From contig DASVSC010000233.1 of NCBI GenBank assembly GCA_036388295.1, positions 1-7,385 on the forward strand: a DNA stretch of 7,385 bases. Direction: 5' to 3'. The translations under genes were made by a program, and so were the position numbers. How positions within the stretch are numbered: position 1 is the first letter of the stretch; each line of letters opens with the position of its first letter. The DNA is from RYN-431 sp036388295. GTDB lineage: Bacteria > Planctomycetota > Phycisphaerae > Tepidisphaerales > Tepidisphaeraceae. Shown here piece after piece: positions 1 to 5,152 of this stretch. The notes under the pieces were generated by a model. That model had not been told where the DNA came from and ran no database searches. It was given only the letters and a program-made list of their open reading frames with translations.

Positions 1-27
1 ACTTCCCACTCTCAACTTCCCACTCTC
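1..27. repeat. 14-bp tandem repeat at the window edge
   Basis: A 13-base unit, ACTTCCCACTCTC, occurs at 1-13 and again, identical, at 15-27, separated by one A, so the period is 14 bp. The unit resembles two related heptamers (CTTCCCA and CTCTCAA). The array touches the left edge, so its true copy number cannot be seen. It lies just downstream of the mlaE stop codon. Its function is unknown. Confidence 0.75.
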
Positions 28-28
28 T

Positions 29-862
29 TCAAAATAGACTCTGAAACCCGTAAAACGCCCGGTACAAATCCTGGAACATCTTCGCGAAGAAGAAGTTCAT
101 GCACATGATCGTCAGGAACGCGGTGACGAAGCTTTCCGTGCAGGCCCGGCCGACGCCGCTGGCGCCGCTGCCGCAGGTGAAGCCTTTGTAGCAGCTGATC
201 AGGCCGATCGCGCCGCCGAAGAACATGCCCTTCCAGACGCCTTCCATGATCTGCCAGGTGTTGACGGCCCGGTCCGAATAGTCCCAGTACGGGGCCGCCG
301 GGATGCCGAGGCTTTTGACGCTGACGAAGTACCCGCCGAGCACGCCGAGCATGTCGGAATAGATCGTCAGAATCGGCGTCAGCAGGATGCAGGCGATCAA
401 ACGCGGCACGACCAGGTAGCCGATCGGGTCGGCCCCCATCACGCGCAGGGCGTCGAGCTGTTCGGTGACGTTCATCGTCCCCAGCTCAGCCGTCAGCGCC
501 CCGCCGATGCGGCCCGCCAGCATCACGGCCGCCAGCACCGGGCCGATCTGTTTGACCACGCTGATGTTAATGAGCGCGCCGAGTCGTTCTTCCTGCCCGA
601 TGCTTTTGAGCTGCGAGTAGCTTTCGATGCCCATGACCATGCCGATGAACGCCCCGGTCAGGGCGACGACCGGCACGCTGCGCACGCCGACGTCGAACAT
701 CTGCGGCAGCACCAGCCGCCAGGTCTTGGCGCGGAAAAACGTCACGGCCAGCCAGGCGAACGTCTGGGCGCAGAAGACGCAAAAGTCGCCGAACACCGCG
801 AGCGAATTGTTCGTGCGTCGGCCGAGGTTTTCGATCATCTGTGCGGGCATGGAGAGCGGCAT
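29..862 (-). CDS. mlaE: MlaE-type ABC transporter permease
   Basis: This 277-aa inner-membrane protein is the permease of an Mla-type (MlaE/YrbE, formerly DUF140) ABC system, which moves phospholipids or other lipids between inner and outer membranes. Family signatures are clear: a hydrophobic GAFIGMVMG segment near residue 70, AGRIGGALTAELGTM at 116-130, EQLDALRVMGADP at 134-146, then VVPR, and the late CYKG motif near 224 followed by a glycine-rich stretch and GVGRA at 236-240. Length matches the family (E. coli MlaE is about 260 aa). Several hydrophobic helices span residues 22-45, 60-80, 100-120, 150-182, 210-226 and 243-262. Start: ATG at 860-862 is used; in-frame ATGs at residues 5 and 9 are alternatives and none has a clear Shine-Dalgarno. 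The ATPase and MCE-domain partners are not in the window; they may lie beyond the left edge. The beta-barrel gene lies 70 bp upstream on the same strand, so co-transcription is possible. Confidence 0.93.
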   Translation of the reverse strand: MPLSMPAQMIENLGRRTNNSLAVFGDFCVFCAQTFAWLAVTFFRAKTWRLVLPQMFDVGVRSVPVVALTGAFIGMVMGIESYSQLKSIGQEERLGALINISVVKQIGPVLAAVMLAGRIGGALTAELGTMNVTEQLDALRVMGADPIGYLVVPRLIACILLTPILTIYSDMLGVLGGYFVSVKSLGIPAAPYWDYSDRAVNTWQIMEGVWKGMFFGGAIGLISCYKGFTCGSGASGVGRACTESFVTAFLTIMCMNFFFAKMFQDLYRAFYGFQSLF

Positions 863-907
863 CTTAGACGCCGTCAGCGGATTTGCGAACGAGGCGCGAA
901 CGGGAAT

Positions 908-922
908 GCGTTTGGCAAACGC
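908..922 (-). terminator. Short hairpin between the barrel gene and mlaE
   Basis: GCGTTT and AAACGC form a perfect 6-bp stem with a 3-base loop, 10 bp after the stop of the beta-barrel gene. There is no clear T run after it, so it may only stabilise a 3' end or reduce read-through into mlaE. Evidence for termination is weak. Confidence 0.25.
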
Positions 923-932
923 GAAGCGCTGC

Positions 933-1709
933 TTACTTCGTAATGATCAACCCCAGCGTCGCCGTGAAGTCGGGCGAATCGTCGCCGAGGCCGACGCCCA
1001 CACCGGCGGCGATCTGCAGGTGGTCGCCCAGTTCCTGGATCAGGCCGATTTCCGCCACGTACTGGTTCGTGTGCGCTTCGAGCGTCTTTTCCCAGAAGAC
1101 GTCCGTGACCAGCGTCGTGTCATCGAGCACCCGCCGGCCGTAGCCGAGGACGACGTTGTACGCGTCGTCGCGTTCGTCGGCATTGGGGATGAAGTTGCGG
1201 CGGTAGACCAGGTTCAGATGAACCGAGTCCCACGTCGGGGCCCAGGCGAGGGTTTTGGTCAGCGTGATCTGGCCCACCAGATCAAGGCCGTCGCTGCGGA
1301 CGCCGGTGGGAAGGATCACGTTGGTTTCCAACGCCACCGCGGGCCACCATTGGCCCTGCTGTTCGGGGAGAACGAGCCACTGCGCGTTGAGGTTCAGGTC
1401 GCCGCTGCCGGTGCGGTCGGCGTCGCTGATGAGGTACGGGAAGGTGAGATGGAGATCGACGTTTTCGGTCAGGCCGTAGGCGACTTCGGGCTGCAGCAGC
1501 GTGGTGTCGGTGCCGGCGGCGTCGTGGGCGTAGCGGCCGGAGAACTTGAGGTATGCGTCGCCGAAACTAACGGGATAAGCGTCTTCGACGCGGACCGGAA
1601 ACTCTGGATCAAGACTCGGCCGTTCGCCCGAACCGGCGACCGCCGGGGTAATCCACACGACCAGCACCAATGCCGCAGAACGCACGCGAGTGGAAAGAGA
1701 CTTCGGCAT
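933..1709 (-). CDS. Outer-membrane beta-barrel protein, phenol-degradation MetA type
   Basis: The 258-aa product begins with a signal peptide: a basic start (MPKSLSTRVR), a hydrophobic core (SAALVLVVWITP) and AVAG as likely cleavage site. The rest alternates short amphipathic strands with polar turns, as in a beta-barrel: for example VDLHLTFPYLI, LNLNAQWLVL, VALETNVILPTG, VHLNLVYRRNF and a final strand DFTATLGLIITK. The pattern, with an LPTG turn and a SPDFTATLGL ending, resembles the family annotated 'MetA-pathway of phenol degradation' or 'putative transporter' (PF13557-like). That name says little about function; the substrate is unknown. The last residue is Lys, not the aromatic residue often used as an outer-membrane assembly signal. 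Start: ATG at 1707-1709 gives a clean signal peptide; an upstream GTG at 1737-1739 would add ten residues that spoil it. No strong Shine-Dalgarno is visible. It could share a transcript with mlaE 70 bp downstream, which would suit an envelope role, but this is inference. Confidence 0.75.
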   Translation of the reverse strand: MPKSLSTRVRSAALVLVVWITPAVAGSGERPSLDPEFPVRVEDAYPVSFGDAYLKFSGRYAHDAAGTDTTLLQPEVAYGLTENVDLHLTFPYLISDADRTGSGDLNLNAQWLVLPEQQGQWWPAVALETNVILPTGVRSDGLDLVGQITLTKTLAWAPTWDSVHLNLVYRRNFIPNADERDDAYNVVLGYGRRVLDDTTLVTDVFWEKTLEAHTNQYVAEIGLIQELGDHLQIAAGVGVGLGDDSPDFTATLGLIITK

Positions 1710-1762
1710 GCATTCGAAGCATACGACGATCCATCGCACACGCTACGCACAAAAGTGCGGCG

Positions 1763-1826
1763 CCTCTGGCTCCCTCTTCGGATATGGCCGGGAGGTGCCG
1801 CGGGCTCGCGGGCTGGGGTGGGGGCC
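1763..1826 (+). repeat. Palindromic intergenic repeat, diverged copy
   Basis: This stretch matches the reverse complement of 1885-1934. Shared blocks are CCTCTGGCTCCCTCT, TATGGCCGGGAG and GGCTGGGGTG. Relative to the other copy it has point changes and about 14 extra bases near 1796-1809. It lies between the start of the beta-barrel gene and the end of infC. Confidence 0.7.
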
Positions 1827-1884
1827 ATAACGAGACGGGTACGAACGTCGGCCGGCGTTCGCTTCGAGGAAGTCTTCCGTCGCC

Positions 1885-1934
1885 GGCCCTCACCCCAGCC
1901 CTCTCCCGGCCATACCGGGAGAGGGAGCCAGAGG
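1885..1934 (-). repeat. Palindromic intergenic repeat, intact copy
   Basis: This copy is in inverted orientation to 1763-1826. Its core is a perfect 11-bp hairpin, CCCTCTCCCGG (1899-1909) and CCGGGAGAGGG (1915-1925), with a 5-base loop. The CCCTCACCCC...CCCTCTCCC style is typical of dispersed intergenic palindromes in many GC-rich bacteria. A further perfect 8-bp inverted repeat, GGCCGGCG (1850-1857) with CGCCGGCC (1881-1888), sits between and partly overlaps this copy. The two copies together resemble a REP-type doublet. Confidence 0.7.
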
Positions 1935-1985
1935 TCGTCTTTGTCGATCGAGCGGTTCGGCTGATTCGTGCCCCGCGCAACAGAA

Positions 1986-2022
1986 AGCCGGGTCGCGATA
2001 CCCTCTTGGTCGCGGCCCGGCT
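1986..2022 (-). terminator. Intrinsic terminator after infC
   Basis: Reading the minus strand, AGCCGGG pairs with CCCGGCT (7 bp); after one C/A mismatch, CGCGA pairs with TCGCG (5 bp), closing an 11-base loop. The stem is followed on the minus strand by a T-rich stretch (TTCTGTT). It begins 28 bp after the infC stop. It fits a Rho-independent terminator and implies that the infC transcript ends here. Confidence 0.65.
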
Positions 2023-2050
2023 GAAATTGCGTGAAGTTGATCAGATCGAC

Positions 2051-2803
2051 TTACGTCGACGACCCGACCGGCTGCGGACGCGGCGCGGCAGGGGTAGCCG
2101 GGGCCGGGGGGACCGCAGCAGGGGCGGCGGCCGGGGTGGGTGCCGGGCGCGGGGCGGCCGGCGTGCCATGGTTCGTGCCCACAGGGGCGTACGGGTTGAT
2201 GTTCAGTCCCTGCCCGCTGGTGGCAGGACGCGTGAACGCGCCCGGGGCGGGTTTGGCGGGAGCGGGCGGCGGCACGTCTTTGCCGGCCGGCTTGTGGTCG
2301 GGCTGCAGGACCATGGTCATGCGTTTGCCTTCCATTTTCGCCGGGCGTTCGACTTTGCTCACCGCGTACAGCCACTCGCGGACCTTCGTGAAGATCGCGT
2401 AGCCCAGTTCCGTGTGGGCCAGTTCGCGGCCGCGGAACTGGAGCGTGAACTGGACTTTGTTGCCTTCGGAGAGGAACTCGCGGGCGTGGTTGGTTTTGAT
2501 TTCAAGGTCGTGGTCGCCGATGCGGACCGTGCGGAACTTGATTTCCTTAAGCTGGCCGCCCTTGCTGTGGCCGTGGCTCTTGGCTTCTTTTTTCTGCTGC
2601 TGATACTTCCACTTGCCGAAGTCGAGGATCTTGCAGACCGGCGGCCGCGCGTTGGGCGCGACTTCGACCAGGTCCAGACCCGCGTCGCGCGCCATGCGCT
2701 GGGCTTCGGCGGTCGGGACGATGCCCACCATTTCGTCTTTGTCATCGATCAGGCGGACGGGCGAAATGCGAATGCGTTCGTTGTAGCGAAAATCGGTAGC
2801 GAT
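2051..2803 (-). CDS. infC: Translation initiation factor IF3, ATC start, long tail
   Basis: IF3 binds the 30S ribosomal subunit, blocks premature 50S joining and checks the start codon and initiator tRNA. The protein is 250 aa if it starts at ATC 2801-2803. Residues 2-75 hold the N-terminal domain and linker, with the family motifs RYNERIRISPVRLID, GIVPTAEA, LDLVEVAPNARPPVCKI and DFGKWKYQQ. Residues about 84-168 are the C-terminal domain, with LKEIKFR, GDHDLEIK and FRGRELAH. Residues 169-250 are an extra Pro/Ala-rich tail; most IF3 proteins stop near 170-180. Start choice: the frame is open from a TGA at 2861-2863 and has no ATG, GTG or TTG before ATG 2731, which would delete the first conserved 24 residues. 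ATC 2803 has GGAG at 2812-2815, spaced by 8 bases. E. coli infC likewise uses a rare AUU codon, which lets IF3 repress itself. No rpmI or rplT follows on this strand; a terminator does. Confidence 0.95.
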   Translation of the reverse strand: MATDFRYNERIRISPVRLIDDKDEMVGIVPTAEAQRMARDAGLDLVEVAPNARPPVCKILDFGKWKYQQQKKEAKSHGHSKGGQLKEIKFRTVRIGDHDLEIKTNHAREFLSEGNKVQFTLQFRGRELAHTELGYAIFTKVREWLYAVSKVERPAKMEGKRMTMVLQPDHKPAGKDVPPPAPAKPAPGAFTRPATSGQGLNINPYAPVGTNHGTPAAPRPAPTPAAAPAAVPPAPATPAAPRPQPVGSST

Positions 2804-2811
2804 GGCTGGGA

Positions 2812-2815
2812 CTCC
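2812..2815 (-). promoter_or_regulatory. Shine-Dalgarno fixing the infC ATC start
   Basis: GGAG on the minus strand lies 8 bases upstream of ATC 2803-2801. No ATG, GTG or TTG is available in frame, so this site is the main evidence for the non-AUG start. It directly follows the six-T run of the attenuator-like hairpin. Confidence 0.7.
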
Positions 2816-2897
2816 AAAAAACCGTGGCCCGCGGGCAATCCAATCGGCCCCCGCCGGCCCTCAAACCGAGGCCGATCCGCACCCGCGGTTCGGCCAC
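2816..2897 (-). promoter_or_regulatory. Attenuator-like hairpin in the infC leader
   Basis: On the minus strand three nested perfect pairings occur: GTGGCC (2892-2897) with GGCCAC (2824-2829), CGCGGG (2882-2887) with CCCGCG (2830-2835), and ATCGGCC (2870-2876) with GGCCGAT (2843-2849). That is 19 base pairs separated by small internal loops. Two G residues and then six T residues (2816-2821) follow, as in an intrinsic terminator. The T run touches the infC Shine-Dalgarno. The 5' arm can also form a local hairpin, CGGCCTC with GAGGGCCG (one bulged G, loop GGTTT), which would compete with the long stem. Either it ends transcripts from the upstream kinase gene, or it attenuates infC; its position right before the ribosome site favours attenuation. 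Termination itself is inferred. Confidence 0.55.
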
Positions 2898-2901
2898 AAA
2901 C

Positions 2902-2948
2902 GACGATAGGCCCCCGCTCACACGGGGGCAACCCTACCCGTTATCGTC
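2902..2948 (-). promoter_or_regulatory. Second stem-loop in the infC leader
   Basis: A perfect 7-bp stem, GCCCCCG with CGGGGGC (2910-2916 and 2923-2929), closes a 6-base loop. A second perfect 7-bp pairing encloses it: GACGATA (minus strand, 2942-2948) with TATCGTC (minus strand, 2902-2908), with a 12-base one-sided bulge. It lies four bases upstream of the attenuator-like hairpin. A weak sigma70-like pair, TTGCCA (2973-2978) and GAAAAT (2950-2955) spaced by 17, lies just upstream, but a start there would fall inside the outer stem. Confidence 0.45.
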
Positions 2949-3084
2949 AATTTTCACCTTTGTGCTGCAAAATGGCAAGGAAAAACTACGGCACGACGCC
3001 GCGCCTTTTAACGGCGACGGGCTCCGGCGGTCCGAGAGCAACGCAAGACCCCCGCCCAATGGGTCACCTGTGAACGGCGGACAG

Positions 3085-4314
3085 TCAGGCCCGCTGGGCC
3101 AGGCGTGCGACGACGGCTTCCAGCTCACTCGGTTCCACCGGCCGGGAAATGTGGACGTCGAATCCACTGAGCATCGCCCGGCGTCGGTCGGCGGAGCGGG
3201 CGTGAGCGGTCAGTGCGATGGCCTTGACCCGCCCCCCACTTTCCGGCGGCCGGGACCGGAGGGCCTTGATGAACGCGTACCCGTCCATATCGGGCATCCC
3301 GATGTCACTGATCAGCACGTCCGGCCGTCCCTCTGCCATGGCGTCCAGGCAGGCTTGGCCGCTGTGGAACACGCTTACCGTTGCTTTGCAGTTTTCCAGG
3401 ATGCGTCGGACCAAATAGGACGCGTCGGCGTCGTCATCCACCACCATGACGCGAACGCCTTCGAGGTCAGGGCACGGCAGGTCATCCCCCTCGATCGCCG
3501 CCTGGGGATGCCGACCGGACTCGTCGGCCGTGATCGTGCGGACGACGGAGATCGGGAGCGAGATAATAAAGGTCGACCCGTGCCCCAGGCCCGCGCTTTT
3601 GGCCCGGACGGACCCGCCGTGCAATTCGGCCAGACTCTTGACGATCGCCAGGCCCAGGCCCAGCCCCCGCTGGTGGACGGACGTAGCGTCGGGGCCCTGG
3701 GTCAGTCGCTCGAAGACATGAGGGAGCAGGTCCGGTTCCAGCCCGCGGCCGGTGTCGCTGACGGACATCTCGATGTGCGAGTTGACGCGCTCCACCGCGA
3801 TTTGCACCTTGCCGCCCCGCGGCGTGAACTTTACGGCGTTGGACAACAGATTCCAGATCATCTGCTGGACCCGGCTGGGATCGCCCGACACCGGGCCGGC
3901 CAGCGGGTCGATCACGATTTCGATGCGTACGCCCTTGGCGTCGGCGGCCAGATGCACGACTTCAACGGCCGCCGCGATGACGCTCGCCAGTTCCACACGC
4001 TGCACGTCCAGCCGCATTTTGCCCGACACGATTCGGCTCATGTCCAGCAAGTCTTCGATCAGTTTGGCCTGCGCCCGCGCGTTACGCCGAATAACGCTCA
4101 GCCCCTCGGCCATGTCGGCATCGGTGGAATGACCGGGCTTCAGAATCTCAGCCCAACCGAGAATCGCGTTCAGCGGCGTGCGGATCTCGTGCGAAAGATT
4201 CATCAGGAACTCGTCTTTGACCTTCCCGACGCGTTCGGCCTCGAATCGCTTGATGCGCTCTTCTTGCAAGGTCATCGCACTGAGCGCGGCCGCGGCTTTC
4301 ATGGATTCGATCAT
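3085..4314 (-). CDS. Hybrid histidine kinase without sensor domain
   Basis: The 409-aa product is a likely cytosolic kinase with a C-terminal receiver. Residues 1-32 are a helical, probably coiled-coil lead. HisKA follows with phospho-acceptor His42 in LSHEIRTPLNAILGW. The ATPase domain has the N-box (Asn155 and Asn159 in NLLSNAVKF), G1 box DTGRG at 187-191 and G2 box GLGLGL at 217-222. The receiver (about 287-405) has the acidic pair Asp293/Asp294, phospho-site Asp337 in LISDIGMPDMDG and Thr369. The usual conserved Lys near the end is replaced by Arg391 (ISRPVEP). There is no transmembrane segment, PAS, GAF or other input domain, so input must come from a partner or through the receiver. Start: ATG 4312-4314 has GGAG 7 bases upstream; a GTG at 4464 would add 50 residues without family similarity and without a Shine-Dalgarno. 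The gene faces away from the receiver gene at 4717, a plausible partner. No clear intrinsic terminator follows. Confidence 0.9.
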   Translation of the reverse strand: MIESMKAAAALSAMTLQEERIKRFEAERVGKVKDEFLMNLSHEIRTPLNAILGWAEILKPGHSTDADMAEGLSVIRRNARAQAKLIEDLLDMSRIVSGKMRLDVQRVELASVIAAAVEVVHLAADAKGVRIEIVIDPLAGPVSGDPSRVQQMIWNLLSNAVKFTPRGGKVQIAVERVNSHIEMSVSDTGRGLEPDLLPHVFERLTQGPDATSVHQRGLGLGLAIVKSLAELHGGSVRAKSAGLGHGSTFIISLPISVVRTITADESGRHPQAAIEGDDLPCPDLEGVRVMVVDDDADASYLVRRILENCKATVSVFHSGQACLDAMAEGRPDVLISDIGMPDMDGYAFIKALRSRPPESGGRVKAIALTAHARSADRRRAMLSGFDVHISRPVEPSELEAVVARLAQRA

Positions 4315-4716
4315 GTGTGCACTCCGATTCGGTCCTGTCCCTGAGCCGAAGGAAGATGACGATGCCGGCCGAGAGGCCGTTTGCGAGGTCGGATCGACGC
4401 GATGACAGAAAACACAACCCGTTTGCGGTGTTCGCTCGGGGACACCGGCGTTGTTGAACGGCACGAAGCAGGCAGGCGTAGGCCGAACTCAGGAATTCCG
4501 GAACATCGTAACACTGTCAGGCAACAATGGGTGAGCGGTCTACCGCAATACTGATTTATATTTCAAACGCAGTAAATATGACCGAAGTTCAGACAGGGCA
4601 GGCTTCTACGCCGGTCTGAGGCATGGGAAACGCTACAAATAATGCGCGGAAAAAGGCCGACGGGACTCCGAATCGGTTAATTGGGTTATCGTGCAGCGTT
4701 CCACGGAACGGTACGA
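4315..4716. other. Divergent intergenic region between kinase and regulator
   Basis: These 402 bp separate two divergent signalling genes and should hold both promoters. The middle part (about 4540-4600) is clearly AT-richer than its surroundings. It has the inverted repeat ATATTT (4558-4563) and AAATAT (4574-4579) spaced by 10 bases, overlapped by ACTG (4550-4553) and CAGT (4570-4573). A second inverted repeat is TCAGAC (4589-4594) with GTCTGA (4614-4619). These could be operator sites. No convincing -35/-10 pair or small gene was recognised. Confidence 0.5.
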
Positions 4717-5106
4717 ATGATATTAATCGTCGATGACACGATGGATACGTGCCAACTGCTGCTGCTGGTGGCCAAACTCGTTCAGATCGAAGGGCACTGT
4801 TGTTCCGGGGGCTACGCCGCCCTGGAATGGCTCGAACACCATCGGCCGGACCTGATCTTTCTTGACCTGAACATGCCGGATCTAAGCGGCCTGGAAGTGC
4901 TGCGACGCATCAAGGCCGACCCCGGCCTCCGCGACCTGCCGGTCATCCTGCACACCGCATCGGATGACCCGGCGAGCCATCAGTCCGCCCGCGCACTCGG
5001 CAGCTACGCAACGCTCGTCAAAGGGAATTACCAGATTCGAGAAGTCACCGCCCTGATGCAGAAGTTCGTCCGCCCGATTCCCTACCCACCCCCCGCTGCG
5101 GCGTAG
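4717..5106 (+). CDS. Single-domain response regulator (CheY-like)
   Basis: This 129-aa protein consists of one receiver domain with no DNA-binding or enzymatic output domain. The active-site set is present: the acidic pair Asp6/Asp7 in ILIVDDT, phospho-acceptor Asp50 in LIFLDLNMPD, Thr80 in LHTASD and Lys102 in LVKGN. The Lys is followed by Gly rather than the usual Pro. A proline-rich end (PYPPPAAA) follows the last helix. Such proteins pass phosphoryl groups to a phosphotransfer protein or bind targets directly. Start: ATG 4717 begins exactly at the first beta-strand and has GGAA at 4705-4708 as a weak Shine-Dalgarno; TTG 4681 would add 12 residues. It is divergent from the hybrid kinase, which suggests a shared pathway, and convergent with the aminopeptidase, with only 46 bp between their stops. 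Confidence 0.88.
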   Translation: MILIVDDTMDTCQLLLLVAKLVQIEGHCCSGGYAALEWLEHHRPDLIFLDLNMPDLSGLEVLRRIKADPGLRDLPVILHTASDDPASHQSARALGSYATLVKGNYQIREVTALMQKFVRPIPYPPPAAA

Positions 5107-5115
5107 GCGTTCCTG

Positions 5116-5128
5116 GGACGGTCCGTCC
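5116..5128. terminator. Small hairpin between convergent genes
   Basis: GGACG and CGTCC form a perfect 5-bp stem with a 3-base loop in the 46-bp gap between the regulator and aminopeptidase stops. It is symmetric and could serve either strand, but no T run follows on either side, so termination is doubtful. Confidence 0.2.
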
Positions 5129-5152
5129 AATCGTCCGACACGAGCGGTCGCA

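Larger units (their letters stand above)
1740..2050. other. Intergenic region between the barrel gene and infC
   Basis: These 311 bp hold no credible gene. They contain the infC terminator (1986-2022) and the inverted repeat pair (1763-1934). A small perfect hairpin, CGCAC-AAAA-GTGCG, lies at 1746-1759, just upstream of the beta-barrel gene. No convincing promoter for the barrel gene was recognised. Confidence 0.6.

Noticed and set aside
627..1964. Long plus-strand open frame of 445 codons
   Set aside because: It runs antisense across mlaE and the barrel gene. Its product is rich in Arg, Gly and Val with no domain, as expected from the reverse of GC-rich coding DNA.
2051..2731. infC starting at ATG 2731
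   Set aside because: This would remove the conserved first 24 residues of the IF3 N-terminal domain, which are clearly encoded upstream in the same frame.
2950..2978. A sigma70-like promoter for infC, TTGCCA and GAAAAT spaced by 17
   Set aside because: The -10 element is weak, and a start there would cut into the outer stem of the leader. Mentioned only as a possibility.
1670..3073. Long plus-strand open frame of 467 codons
   Set aside because: It is antisense to infC and passes through repeats, a terminator and the leader. It has no recognisable protein features.
2824..4344. Long plus-strand open frame of 506 codons
   Set aside because: It is antisense to the histidine kinase, whose catalytic motifs are all intact on the minus strand.
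4315..4464. A GTG-started N-terminal extension of the kinase containing a CVFCH (CxxCH) haem-like motif
   Set aside because: There is no Shine-Dalgarno at the GTG, the 50 residues have no signal peptide or family character, and ATG 4314 has a good GGAG. The motif is most likely chance.
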